This document shows positions 7,440-15,694 of a DNA stretch of 37,173 nucleotides, piece by piece. The position numbers and the translations under genes were made by a program. The stretch lies in the NCBI GenBank assembly GCA_027621895.1, contig JAQCAK010000001.1:1-37173 (forward strand), read 5' to 3'. Source of the DNA: Pseudomonadota bacterium (GTDB lineage: Bacteria > Pseudomonadota > Gammaproteobacteria > Pseudomonadales > Azotimanducaceae). Numbering within the stretch: position 1 is the first letter of the stretch; every line of letters begins with the position of its first letter. The notes beneath the pieces are model-generated. The model worked only from the letters and a program-made list of their open reading frames with translations, did not search any database and had not been told where the DNA came from.

Positions 7440-8363
7440 CTAAATCAGAGCGTAGTGCACAATGGCCCCGGCGAAGATGCTCAGACCAACCCAGTGGTTG
7501 TTGAGAAAAGCCCTGAAGCAGGCATCCCGCTGTCGCTCGCGAATCAGCCATTGCTGGTAACCAAACAGTCCGGCTGCACCAGCGAGTCCCAGGTACCAGG
7601 CAATCTCGAGACCGGTCGACCGGGATGCCAGGTACAGGGTTAACAGCGTTGAACCCTGCAAAATCCCGATCATCAGTCGGTCCAGGTCAGCGAACAGGAT
7701 GGCTGTGGATTTCAGGCCAAGTTTAAGGTCATCGTCCCGGTCCACCATGGCGTACTCGGTATCATAGGCCACAACCCAGAGCAGGTTGGCAATCAGGAGC
7801 AGCCAGGCAACGCTGGCGATCTCCCCGGTCACGGCCGTAAATGCCATCAGGATGCCCATGGAAAATGCGAGCCCGAGTATGGCCTGTGGAACATAGGTAT
7901 GGCGCTTCATGAAGGGATAGATGGCAGTGATCGCTGCAGCCGCGGCGGCAAGACCCACGGTAAACAGGTTGGTTGTCAGTACCAGCAGCAGGGCCATGAA
8001 GAGTATGCCCGCCGCCAGAAAAAGCGCTTCGAGCGGGTCAATTTTTCCTGTGACCAGCGGCCGGTCAACGGTCCTTTTGACATGTCCGTCAAAGTGCCTG
8101 TCTGCCAGGTCATTCAGGATACAACCGGCCGAGCGGGTCAGAACCGTTCCCAGCGTAAAGACCAGAAGCAGATGCCAGCCCGGCCAACCCCCGGCGGCAA
8201 TCCACAATCCGGTCAATGTAGGCCATAGCAACAGGAAAATGCCGATAGGTCTGTTCAGGCGGGTCAGCGCCACGTAGATCGCCAGACGGGACCTGAGATG
8301 CGCCATGGTGTCTGCCGGCAACGGACGCCTGTCGGTATTTTTGATCACGGGGCTTCCTGTCAT
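7440..8363 (-). CDS. ubiA: 4-hydroxybenzoate polyprenyltransferase UbiA
   Basis: Integral membrane prenyltransferase that attaches the polyprenyl tail to 4-hydroxybenzoate, the second step of ubiquinone synthesis. Both aspartate-rich, Mg2+-diphosphate-binding motifs are present: NDLADRHFD (84-92) and DTEYAMVDRDDD (201-212). The N-terminal family signature LTRLNRPIGIFLLLWPTL is also there. About nine hydrophobic segments fit the fold. The first ATG gives 307 residues. The internal Met20 would give 288, nearer E. coli UbiA (290), and is an alternative start because neither has a strong ribosome binding site. ubiC, often next to ubiA, is not here. The gene diverges from the rubredoxin gene. Confidence 0.95.
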   Translation of the reverse strand: MTGSPVIKNTDRRPLPADTMAHLRSRLAIYVALTRLNRPIGIFLLLWPTLTGLWIAAGGWPGWHLLLVFTLGTVLTRSAGCILNDLADRHFDGHVKRTVDRPLVTGKIDPLEALFLAAGILFMALLLVLTTNLFTVGLAAAAAAITAIYPFMKRHTYVPQAILGLAFSMGILMAFTAVTGEIASVAWLLLIANLLWVVAYDTEYAMVDRDDDLKLGLKSTAILFADLDRLMIGILQGSTLLTLYLASRSTGLEIAWYLGLAGAAGLFGYQQWLIRERQRDACFRAFLNNHWVGLSIFAGAIVHYALI

Positions 8364-8471
8364 GGAAATATCAATTCATGTACTATACGTCGCTCGTCAG
8401 ATCAGGCGTTGCGAGAGACCGGATAACGACCGCACGATGCCGGTCAGTTCCCACAATTTTAGAGGATCACG

Positions 8472-8639
8472 ATGAAGAAGTGGCAGTGTATTGTATGCGG
8501 CTTTATTTACGATGAAGCTGAAGGACTGGAAGAAGAAGGCATTGCGCCTGGAACGCGCTGGGAAGACATCCCGGATGACTGGATTTGCCCTGAGTGCGGT
8601 GTCAGCAAAGACGACTTTGAAATGGTTGAGATGGACTGA
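8472..8639 (+). CDS. rubA: Rubredoxin
   Basis: Small electron carrier with one iron bound by four cysteines. The 55-residue product has both CxxC knuckles, QCIVCG (Cys6, Cys9) and ICPECG (Cys39, Cys42). It also has the family residues W4, Y13, W30 and W37 and the PGTRWEDIPDDW segment. AGAGG lies six bases before the ATG. In Pseudomonas, rubredoxins of this type pass electrons from a reductase to alkane hydroxylase or work in oxidative stress; no such partner is visible here. Its TGA overlaps the ATG of the following symporter by one base (TGATG), so translation is probably coupled. It is divergent from ubiA. Confidence 0.95.
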   Translation: MKKWQCIVCGFIYDEAEGLEEEGIAPGTRWEDIPDDWICPECGVSKDDFEMVEMD

Positions 8640-9928
8640 TGATTGATCGCTCAGCACTGACCCGAAACATACTGATCGGTATGGGCCTGGGTCTTGTGCT
8701 GGGATCAATTTTCCACGCCATGGGTCTGGCCGAAACGAACCCGTTGCTCGTGTTCGGCGTTAATGGCCTGTTTGACCTCGGCGGCAAGGCATTTGTCGCG
8801 AGCCTCAAGTTACTGGTCGTACCCCTTGTATTTGTGTCGCTGGCCTGTGGTGCCAGCAATCTCTCAGACGGTTCCAGCATAGGCCGTATTGGTGCGAAAA
8901 CGATCGGCCTCTACCTGATGACCACGGCGATCGCGGTGACCCTGGCGCTGACCGTCGCGAACATCGTGGATCCGGGAGCGAACCTGTCCCTCAACACGGA
9001 TACCGAGTTTGAGGCCAGCGAAAGTCCGCCACTCAAAAAGGTACTGCTGGATATCATCCCGACCAATCCCATCGAGGCGATGGCAGAAGGCAACATGCTG
9101 CAGGTCATCGTGTTTGCGATCCTGATCGGCGTCGCCATCGCCAAATCCGGCACCAGCGGTGAGCGGGTCCGGGAAGCCCTTAATGACTGGAACGAGGTCG
9201 TCATGCGGCTCATCATGATGCTCATGGCGATCGCGCCTTTTGGCGTCTTTTGCCTGATGGTGACCCTGTTCAGCAACATGGGCTTTGCGGCCATCGCCGA
9301 CCTGGCCAAGTACTTTTTTACGGTCGCTGGCGTGCTGATTCTGCACTTCCTGTTGACCTATGCCCTGCTGGTTCGCCTGGTCGCCAATCTGAATCCCATC
9401 ACCTTTTACCGGAGTTTCGCACCGGTCATGGCTTATGCGTTCAGCACCAGCTCCAGTAATGCCACCATTCCGATTACCCTGGAAACCGTTGAACATCGTC
9501 TGGGTGTTCGCAATGAGGTTGCGTCATTTACCGTTCCGCTGGGTGCGACCATCAATATGGACGGAACCGCCATCATGCAGGGCGTCGCGACAGTTTTCAT
9601 CGCGCAGGCCTACAACCTGGACATCTCGATGAGCGGCTACCTGATGGTCGTACTGACAGCGACGCTGGCGTCTATTGGCACAGCGGGAGTACCCGGTGTT
9701 GGTTTGATTACACTGGCCCTGGTACTGCAGCAGGTTGGGCTGCCGGTTGAGGGTATCGCCCTGATCATCGGTGTTGATCGCCTGCTGGATATGATGCGTA
9801 CCGCGGTCAACGTCTCGGGAGACGCCGCGATATCGACCATCGTGGCCAAAAGTGAGGGCAAGTTCGATCTGGCTGTTTATGAACAGCGAACGATGCCGGG
9901 GACCAGTGAGGACAAACCGGCCTCCTGA
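8639..9928 (+). CDS. Dicarboxylate/amino acid:cation symporter (DAACS family)
   Basis: Secondary transporter of the glutamate/aspartate/dicarboxylate family (GltP, GltT, DctA, archaeal GltPh), importing acidic substrates with Na+ or H+. The 429-residue protein has the serine-rich hairpin loop (TSSSNATIP, about 270-278) and NMDGT (306-310). It also has the helix-8 set D380, D384, R387, T388, N391, D395. This set aligns one for one with GltPh D390, D394, R397, T398, N401 and D405. The arginine equivalent to R397 recognises the substrate side-chain carboxylate and supports an acidic amino acid or dicarboxylate. The aspartates matching D312 and D405 fit Na+ binding. It overlaps the rubredoxin stop by one base and ends 22 bases from recG (convergent). 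Confidence 0.92.
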   Translation: MIDRSALTRNILIGMGLGLVLGSIFHAMGLAETNPLLVFGVNGLFDLGGKAFVASLKLLVVPLVFVSLACGASNLSDGSSIGRIGAKTIGLYLMTTAIAVTLALTVANIVDPGANLSLNTDTEFEASESPPLKKVLLDIIPTNPIEAMAEGNMLQVIVFAILIGVAIAKSGTSGERVREALNDWNEVVMRLIMMLMAIAPFGVFCLMVTLFSNMGFAAIADLAKYFFTVAGVLILHFLLTYALLVRLVANLNPITFYRSFAPVMAYAFSTSSSNATIPITLETVEHRLGVRNEVASFTVPLGATINMDGTAIMQGVATVFIAQAYNLDISMSGYLMVVLTATLASIGTAGVPGVGLITLALVLQQVGLPVEGIALIIGVDRLLDMMRTAVNVSGDAAISTIVAKSEGKFDLAVYEQRTMPGTSEDKPAS

Positions 9929-9950
9929 TTCCCGCCTGTAGACCAGGGCA

Positions 9951-12026
9951 CTAGACGTTGCCAATCTTCTCCGGGTCCCTGATCCAGCGACGAACCAGCA
10001 AATCAGCCTGATCACGCCGGTCTCTCATGATCGCAAGCGCGGTTTCCCGCACTCGCGGTAACAGGTCCTGGTCCCTCAACAGATCAGCGACGCGAAACTG
10101 CATCTCCCCGGACTGCCGGATACCCAGCAGTTCACCAGGCCCGCGTATTTCCAGGTCCTTTTCAGCGATCAGGAACCCGTCGCTGCTCTGTCGCATGACA
10201 TCCAGGCGCTGGCGACTCAGCTGTCCCAGCGGCTTTCGGTACATCAGTACGCAGTGTGAGGCGGCAGAACCCCGACCGACCCGCCCCCTTAACTGATGCA
10301 GTTGCGCCAGCCCCAGCCGTTCGGCGTTCTCGATGATCATCAGGCTGGCATTGGGTACGTCCACGCCCACTTCGATCACGGGGGTCGCGACCAGCAGGCC
10401 AAGCTTCCCTTCCTTGAAATCGTTCATGACCCGGGTTTTTTCCCGGGGCGTCATCCGCCCGTGTACGAGACCGACTTTCACGTCAGGCAGCAGTTCTGTC
10501 AGCTCAGTAGCGGTGACCTCGGCAGCCTGGCACTGCAGTGCCTCGGATTCCTCAATCAGCGTGCAGACCCAATAGGCCTGTTTGCCGGCGGCACAGGATT
10601 CCGCCACCCGCGTAATCACCGCATCGCGCTTTTCATCTGACATGACTGTCGTCGTCACGGGTGTTCTTCCCGGTGGCAGCTCGTCTATGATGGACACATC
10701 CATGTCCGCGTACATGCTCATCGACAGCGTTCTTGGAATCGGCGTTGCGGTCATGACCAGCTGGTGTGGTGCGCCAATGTCGTCGGCGCCCTTCTCCCGA
10801 AGTGCGAGCCGCTGGTGGACCCCAAAGCGATGCTGTTCGTCGATGATAACCAGTCCCAGGCGGTTGAAGGTGACTTCCTTCTGGAACAGCGCGTGGGTAC
10901 CGATGATTACGGCCGCGTCGCCTTTCGAGATTCTCTCCAGTTCCTCTGCCCGCTTTTTGCCGGTCACCCGGCCGGTCAGCCAGCCCGTGTTGATACCCAG
11001 CGGATTCAGCCAGTTGGAAAGATTGAGGAAATGCTGTTCTGCCAGCAGTTCTGTCGGTGCCATCAGGGCGGTCTGCAGGCCGTTCTCCTGTGCATGGACG
11101 GCGGCGAGAGCGGCAACCACGGTTTTCCCGGAACCCACGTCACCCTGAATCAGGCGAAGCATGGGCTGTCCTTTTGCCATGTCGTCAGCGACCTCCCGGG
11201 AAACGCGCTTTTGCGCATGGGTCAGTTCAAAACCAAATGCACGCCCGGCGGTTTCATAGCTGCCCGCGGGTCTCGACAGGGCTGGTGCGGTCAGTTTCTG
11301 AAGTTCCGCCCGGACAATGCGCAGGCTCAGCTGGTGGGCTGTCAGTTCTTCGAATGCCAGTCGTTGCTGGGCAGGATGATTGCCCGCCATGAGCAGATCA
11401 ATGTCGGCGTCCGGTGGCGGGTTGTGCAGGAACCGGATCGCCTGTGCAAGCGTCATGGTCGAATTGCTGACCAGCAGTTCTGCCAGGTTGTCTCCCCGGA
11501 GCAGGGCAATCGCCTGTTCAACCAGCGAGCGAAAGCGGATCTGGCTGATTCCCTCGGTGGCGGGATAGACGGGGGTCAGCGTTTCTTCCATGGCGGCGGC
11601 CGCTTCAACCCTGACGTATTCGGGATGATAGATCTCCAGTCCGGAAGCACCCGCTCGAACATCGCCATAACAGCGTATGGTACCGGCCTGCTTCAGATTC
11701 TGCTGCTGGGCCCTGGAAAAATGATAAAAGCGCAGTCCAATCCGGCCGGTGGTGTCCTGGAGATAGGCCAGCAGTGAACGCCTGCGGCCGTAGGTCACGT
11801 CGCAGGCAATGATCTCGCCTTCGAACACGGCACTTTCACCGGCTCTCGCAGCACCAACGGGCAGCACCCGGGTTCGATCCTCGTAGCGGAAGGGCAGGTG
11901 AAACAGGATGTCCTGGATGTTCCGTATTCCCAGCTTGTGCAGTTTTTCCTCGAGTGCCGGACCCACGCCTTTCAGGCTCGAGACCCTGATGGATGAGAGG
12001 TCCCTGGTGTCGAGGTCAGACCTCAA
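9951..12026 (-). CDS. recG: ATP-dependent DNA helicase RecG
   Basis: Superfamily 2 branch-migration helicase that reverses stalled replication forks and processes Holliday junctions and R-loops. The 691 residues comprise an N-terminal wedge/OB domain (about 1-250, beginning SSLKGVGPALEEKL and LFHLPFRYEDRT), then the helicase core. The core has Walker A GDVGSGKT (295-302), DEQH (396-399) and TATPIPRT. A C-terminal half with QLRGRVGRG and the TRG-motif region follows. E. coli RecG has 693 residues. The first start in frame is a TTG (12024-12026) and no ATG lies near it. The family N-terminus aligns close to this TTG, so it is kept. Last gene of the gmk-rpoZ-spoT-ridA-recG cluster. Confidence 0.96.
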   Translation of the reverse strand: MRSDLDTRDLSSIRVSSLKGVGPALEEKLHKLGIRNIQDILFHLPFRYEDRTRVLPVGAARAGESAVFEGEIIACDVTYGRRRSLLAYLQDTTGRIGLRFYHFSRAQQQNLKQAGTIRCYGDVRAGASGLEIYHPEYVRVEAAAAMEETLTPVYPATEGISQIRFRSLVEQAIALLRGDNLAELLVSNSTMTLAQAIRFLHNPPPDADIDLLMAGNHPAQQRLAFEELTAHQLSLRIVRAELQKLTAPALSRPAGSYETAGRAFGFELTHAQKRVSREVADDMAKGQPMLRLIQGDVGSGKTVVAALAAVHAQENGLQTALMAPTELLAEQHFLNLSNWLNPLGINTGWLTGRVTGKKRAEELERISKGDAAVIIGTHALFQKEVTFNRLGLVIIDEQHRFGVHQRLALREKGADDIGAPHQLVMTATPIPRTLSMSMYADMDVSIIDELPPGRTPVTTTVMSDEKRDAVITRVAESCAAGKQAYWVCTLIEESEALQCQAAEVTATELTELLPDVKVGLVHGRMTPREKTRVMNDFKEGKLGLLVATPVIEVGVDVPNASLMIIENAERLGLAQLHQLRGRVGRGSAASHCVLMYRKPLGQLSRQRLDVMRQSSDGFLIAEKDLEIRGPGELLGIRQSGEMQFRVADLLRDQDLLPRVRETALAIMRDRRDQADLLVRRWIRDPEKIGNV

Positions 12027-12031
12027 CGGGT

Positions 12032-12430
12032 TCAGGCCCCTGATACGTCAACGATCGCATCTATTTCCACCAGCGCGCCTCGCGGCAGCGCAGAGACCTC
12101 CAGAGCAACCCTGGCGGGATAGGGTTCAGCCAGCAGCTGAGTCATGGTCTCGTTGACACGGGAAAAGTGTGCAAGGTCAGTCAGGTAGACGGTAAATTTG
12201 ATGACGTTTGAAAACCCGGCGCCGGCCTCGCTGATGATGGCTTCAAGGTTCCTGAAAACCTGGCGGATCTGATCGTCGATATCCGTGCTGACCAGCTCCA
12301 TGGTATCGGGAACCAGGGGTATCTGGCCGCTGACGTAAAGGACCCCACCGACGCTGACCGCCTGTGAGTAGGTGCCGATGGCCGCAGGTGCCCCGGTTGT
12401 CGTGATGGTCTTTCTAGTGTTGTTTTTCAT
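12032..12430 (-). CDS. ridA: RidA family reactive imine/enamine deaminase
   Basis: Small trimeric YjgF/YER057c/UK114 protein that hydrolyses reactive 2-aminoacrylate and related enamines to 2-oxo acids and ammonia, protecting PLP enzymes. The 132-residue sequence contains the family pieces AIGTYSQAV, LYVSGQIPL, NVIKFTVYLTD and PARVALEVSALPRGALVEI; the last holds the catalytic arginine (PAR) and the conserved glutamate. It lies 15 bases after spoT and 5 bases before the recG start, so it belongs to that operon. In enterobacteria this slot holds trmH; ridA here matches the Pseudomonas arrangement. Which reactive substrate matters in this cell is unknown. Confidence 0.94.
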   Translation of the reverse strand: MKNNTRKTITTTGAPAAIGTYSQAVSVGGVLYVSGQIPLVPDTMELVSTDIDDQIRQVFRNLEAIISEAGAGFSNVIKFTVYLTDLAHFSRVNETMTQLLAEPYPARVALEVSALPRGALVEIDAIVDVSGA

Positions 12431-12445
12431 GAATGTCTGCTTCGG

Positions 12446-14551
12446 CTATTTCGCTCGGGTGATTCGATTGATGCCCTTGATGGCTCGAAGGCGCTTGATG
12501 AGGCTGGCCAGGTGCACGCGATCCTTTACTGAAATGATCATGGTGATGATGGCAAGTTTTGCGTCCTTCTCGATCATGTTGATTCGCTGGATACTGGCAT
12601 CGTTATTGGTGACGGTCGATGCTATGACCGCGATCATGCCGCGTTCATGCTCGAGTTCAAGTCGCAGATCCACGGAGAACTCCTGGTCCACCAGAGGATC
12701 CCATCGGACCGCCATCAGCTCTTCAGGTTTCTCCTGCAGGTCCACCATGTTCTTGCAGGTATCCCGGTGAATGACGATGCCGCGACCCGCGGAAACGTGT
12801 CCGATAATGTGATCGCCCGGAATGGGTTTGCAGCATTTGGCGTAGCTGACAACGAGCCCCTCTGTGCCCTTGATGGCCAGGGGGCCGTGAGAAGCCTGAT
12901 CGACATCGTCGCTGTCACCCAGCAGTCGTTTGACGATGACGCCGGCCATCTGGTTGCCGATGCCGATCTCGGCTAGCAGGTCATCCAGGCTGTCGATTTT
13001 TCTCTCTTCCAGAAGCGTAGCCAGTGCAGCCGGGTCAATATCCTGTATCACCATGTGATGAGGTTCCAGGGCGCGCTTCAGCAGACGTTCGCCCAACAGG
13101 GTGGACTCATTTCTCTGCTGGTTTTTCAGTGCATGTCGAATGCTGCTGCGAGCCTTGCCGGTAATCACGAAGTCAAGCCAGGCCGGGTTGGGCTGTGCCC
13201 CCGGGGCCCGGATGATTTCAACCGTCTGACCGGATTCAAGGGTAGCGCTCAGCGGAGCGAGTCGTCGATCGATCCGACAGGCCACGCAGCTGTTGCCGAT
13301 ATCGGTGTGGACCGCATAGGCAAAGTCCACAGGTGTGGCACCGTGCGGCAGGTCAAAAATCTCGCCGATGGGCGAGAAGACGTAAACCTCATCGGGAAAC
13401 AGGTCGATTTTGACGTGTTCGATAAATTCCAGCGAGTTCCCGGTACTTTGCTGTATCTCAAGGAGTCCCTTCATCCATTCGCGGGCTCGCTGGTGGGAAC
13501 CCGACGATTCGTCTGCGGTTTTGTACAGCCAGTGACCGGCGATGCCATTGTTGGCCAGCAGCTCCATCTCATGGGTTCGAATCTGGATCTCGATGGGTAT
13601 CCCGTGCTTGCCGAACAGCGTGGTATGCAGTGACTGGTAACCGTTGGCCTTGGGAATGGCGATATAGTCTTTGAAGCGGCCCACCACTGGCTTATACAGG
13701 TTGTGCACAACGCCGAGAACCCGGTAACACTGGTCGACCGAGTCCACCAGGATGCGAAAAGCGTAGACATCCATGATTTCGTTGAACGACCTGCGTTTGG
13801 TTCGCATCTTGTCGTAGATGCTCCACAGGTGTTTTTCACGGCCGAAGACCTTTGCCTTGATGTTTTCACTTTCCAGGCATTCGCTGATGGACAGTTTGAT
13901 GCTGTTGACCACTTCCTTGCGATTGCCCCGGGCGCGCTTCACCGCTTTCTGAATCATCGACGATCGCAATGGATAAAGTGCCTTGAAGCCCAGTTCCTCC
14001 AGTTCAACACGGATATTGTTCATGCCGAGCCTGAGGGCGATGGGCGCGTATATCTCGAGAGTCTCCTTGGCGATTCGGCGGCGCCGTTCCGGATCCAGGT
14101 GACCCAGTGTGCGCATGTTGTGCAGGCGGTCTGCGAGCTTGACCAGGATGACACGGATGTCCCTTGCCATTGCCAGGGTCATTTTCTGGAAATTTTCAGC
14201 CTGGGCCTCGGCCCTGGATTGAAAGATGTTCTTCAGCTTGCTGACACCATCCACCAGATTGGCGACGTCTTCATCGAACTCCTGGCTGATCGTGTGCTTG
14301 GGTACCCCGGTGTCCTCGATCACGTCGTGCAGCAGGGCCGCCATGAGGCACTGGTGGTCCATGTGCATCTCAGACAGGATGCCTGCGACGGCCAGAGGAT
14401 GGGTTATGTAGGGTTCGCCGGATTTCCGTTTCTGCCCTTCATGGGCGTCCTCGGCGAAATGGTAGGCCTTGACCACCAGATCAACCTGGTCGGGTTCAAG
14501 GTAGCTGCCCAGGTCCTGGGCAAATGATTCGATGGTTACCACAGGGCACAC
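12446..14551 (-). CDS. spoT: Bifunctional (p)ppGpp synthetase/hydrolase SpoT
   Basis: RelA/SpoT homologue that makes and destroys the alarmone (p)ppGpp. The 701 residues follow the long-RSH plan. An HD hydrolase domain comes first (HD at 75-76 in ALLHDVIEDTG, and VKLADRLHNMRTLG at 137-150). The synthetase domain has RFKDYIAIPKANGYQSLHT (292-310) and EIQIRT (321-326). A TGS domain follows (DEVYVFSPIG onwards), then a helical region, a Cys pair AKCCKPIPGD (571-580) and a C-terminal ACT domain. The intact HD motif makes this SpoT rather than RelA, whose HD is degenerate. The first start is GTG 14551, with GTG 14542 an equally plausible alternative three codons in. rpoZ lies 48 bases upstream. 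Confidence 0.96.
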   Translation of the reverse strand: MCPVVTIESFAQDLGSYLEPDQVDLVVKAYHFAEDAHEGQKRKSGEPYITHPLAVAGILSEMHMDHQCLMAALLHDVIEDTGVPKHTISQEFDEDVANLVDGVSKLKNIFQSRAEAQAENFQKMTLAMARDIRVILVKLADRLHNMRTLGHLDPERRRRIAKETLEIYAPIALRLGMNNIRVELEELGFKALYPLRSSMIQKAVKRARGNRKEVVNSIKLSISECLESENIKAKVFGREKHLWSIYDKMRTKRRSFNEIMDVYAFRILVDSVDQCYRVLGVVHNLYKPVVGRFKDYIAIPKANGYQSLHTTLFGKHGIPIEIQIRTHEMELLANNGIAGHWLYKTADESSGSHQRAREWMKGLLEIQQSTGNSLEFIEHVKIDLFPDEVYVFSPIGEIFDLPHGATPVDFAYAVHTDIGNSCVACRIDRRLAPLSATLESGQTVEIIRAPGAQPNPAWLDFVITGKARSSIRHALKNQQRNESTLLGERLLKRALEPHHMVIQDIDPAALATLLEERKIDSLDDLLAEIGIGNQMAGVIVKRLLGDSDDVDQASHGPLAIKGTEGLVVSYAKCCKPIPGDHIIGHVSAGRGIVIHRDTCKNMVDLQEKPEELMAVRWDPLVDQEFSVDLRLELEHERGMIAVIASTVTNNDASIQRINMIEKDAKLAIITMIISVKDRVHLASLIKRLRAIKGINRITRAK

Positions 14552-14599
14552 CCCGGATGCGAGAAGCGCCAGGGTTGCCCGTTGTTGCGTTCGCCTGGT

Positions 14600-14887
14600 C
14601 TACAGGTTGTTGTTGAACTCTTGTTCGTGCTGTTCAAAGCCGTCCTGTACTGCACTCAAAGCGAGTGCCTCTGTTTCTTCCTGGGTGGGTTCATTCAGGA
14701 TCGATGCGTTCACCAGACCGGCCGCGATCTCGCGCAGCGCCAGTACGGTGGGTTTGTCGTTTTCCAGCGGAACCAGTGGGTCTTTTCCGCCGGTGGCAAT
14801 CTGTCGAGCACGCTTGCTGGACACCATGACCAGTTCAAAGCGGTTAGCCACATTTTCCAGACAATCTTCTACTGTCACTCGTGCCAT
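14600..14887 (-). CDS. rpoZ: RNA polymerase omega subunit
   Basis: Omega subunit, which helps fold and recruit the beta' subunit of RNA polymerase and in E. coli forms part of a ppGpp binding site. The 95-residue protein starts MARVTVEDCLENVANRFELV, the family signature. It continues with KRARQIATGGKDP and KPTVLALREIAAGLV, then an acidic tail. Length is normal (E. coli 91). It sits between gmk and spoT as in most gammaproteobacteria, matching its link with ppGpp signalling. A promoter is predicted in the 132-base gap upstream, so it need not depend on the gmk transcript. Confidence 0.97.
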   Translation of the reverse strand: MARVTVEDCLENVANRFELVMVSSKRARQIATGGKDPLVPLENDKPTVLALREIAAGLVNASILNEPTQEETEALALSAVQDGFEQHEQEFNNNL

Positions 14888-14987
14888 CAGGTCACTCCCG
14901 TGTTTCTGTGTGGATGCCGCGGTCGGGCGCGGAATTGGATCAGCCGGGGATCAGTTAACTGCTGGTGTAGAGCCCGGCGGGCCGCGC

Positions 14988-15017
14988 ATTGTATGCCACA
15001 ACACCACGAATAGACAA
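14988..15017 (-). promoter_or_regulatory. Candidate sigma-70 promoter for rpoZ
   Basis: On the minus strand, TTGTCT (15017-15012) and TACAAT (14993-14988) are 18 bases apart, matching the consensus at four and five of six positions. The pair begins just after the gmk stop and would give rpoZ-spoT-ridA-recG its own start about 90 bases upstream of rpoZ. The remainder of the 132-base gap is GC-rich, with a short GCCCG/CGGGC hairpin and no T-run. Confidence 0.45.
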
Positions 15018-15019
15018 TA

Positions 15020-15694
15020 TTATGTCAGGTTTCCCGACAACAAGTCTTCTACCAGATCCTGTAAATCGGGTAGACGGCTGTCCCTCCGGTAGGGTTGACC
15101 ACGTCCCTCGACGATTTCGGTCAGTTCGTCCAGGGCAGTTTCAAAGTCGTCGTTCACCACCAGGTAGTCAAACTCTCGAAAATGGGAAATCTCCTCGATA
15201 GCCGCGGCGGTTCGCTTCCTGACTGTTTCGGCATCATCCTGCGCACGAGCTTCAAGCCGTTCACGAAGCGTTTTCAGCGAGGGAGGAAGGATAAACACGG
15301 AAGCGGCCGAAGGCATTTTCTGACGAACCTGCTGGGCACCCTGCCAGTCAATCTCCAGAATCAGGTGCTGGCCCTGAGCCAGCACCTGGTTGGCGGCATC
15401 GATGCTGGTTCCATAGAGATGACCAAAAACACTGGCCCACTCCAGAAATGCACCCGCATCAATCATCTCCCTGAACCGGGCCTCATCGATAAAGTGGTAG
15501 TTGATCCCGTTAAACTCTCCCGGGCGGTGACGTCGCGTGGTGTGGGAAACAGCGACCCCGGTCGCCGGCTGCCTTTCGAGCAGCGCGCGCACCAGGCTGG
15601 TCTTGCCCGCCCCGGAAGGCGCCGAGATGATGAACATCTGGCCGCTGCTGACGTTATCGAGGGCTTTGTTAGGGACGTTGTTGGGATTGCTCAT
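15020..15694 (-). CDS. gmk: Guanylate kinase
   Basis: Converts GMP to GDP with ATP, an essential step towards GTP, dGTP and (p)ppGpp. The P-loop is APSGAGKT (25-32). It is followed by the GMP-binding segment SHTTRRHRPGEFNGINYHF, then GAFLEWASVFGHLYGTS and ILEIDWQGAQQVR. The 224-residue length has about 15 extra residues at the N-terminus relative to E. coli (207). The first ATG is kept because it overlaps the yicC stop by four bases (ATGA), a typical coupling; a shorter start at Met20 is possible. It supplies guanine nucleotides to a cluster that also encodes SpoT. Confidence 0.96.
   Translation of the reverse strand: MSNPNNVPNKALDNVSSGQMFIISAPSGAGKTSLVRALLERQPATGVAVSHTTRRHRPGEFNGINYHFIDEARFREMIDAGAFLEWASVFGHLYGTSIDAANQVLAQGQHLILEIDWQGAQQVRQKMPSAASVFILPPSLKTLRERLEARAQDDAETVRKRTAAAIEEISHFREFDYLVVNDDFETALDELTEIVEGRGQPYRRDSRLPDLQDLVEDLLSGNLT

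Noticed and set aside
10764..11777. 337-codon plus-strand frame opposite recG
   Set aside because: Fully antisense to recG, whose motifs are complete; composition is not protein-like.
13703..14527. 274-codon plus-strand frame opposite spoT
   Set aside because: Antisense shadow of spoT with no recognisable features.
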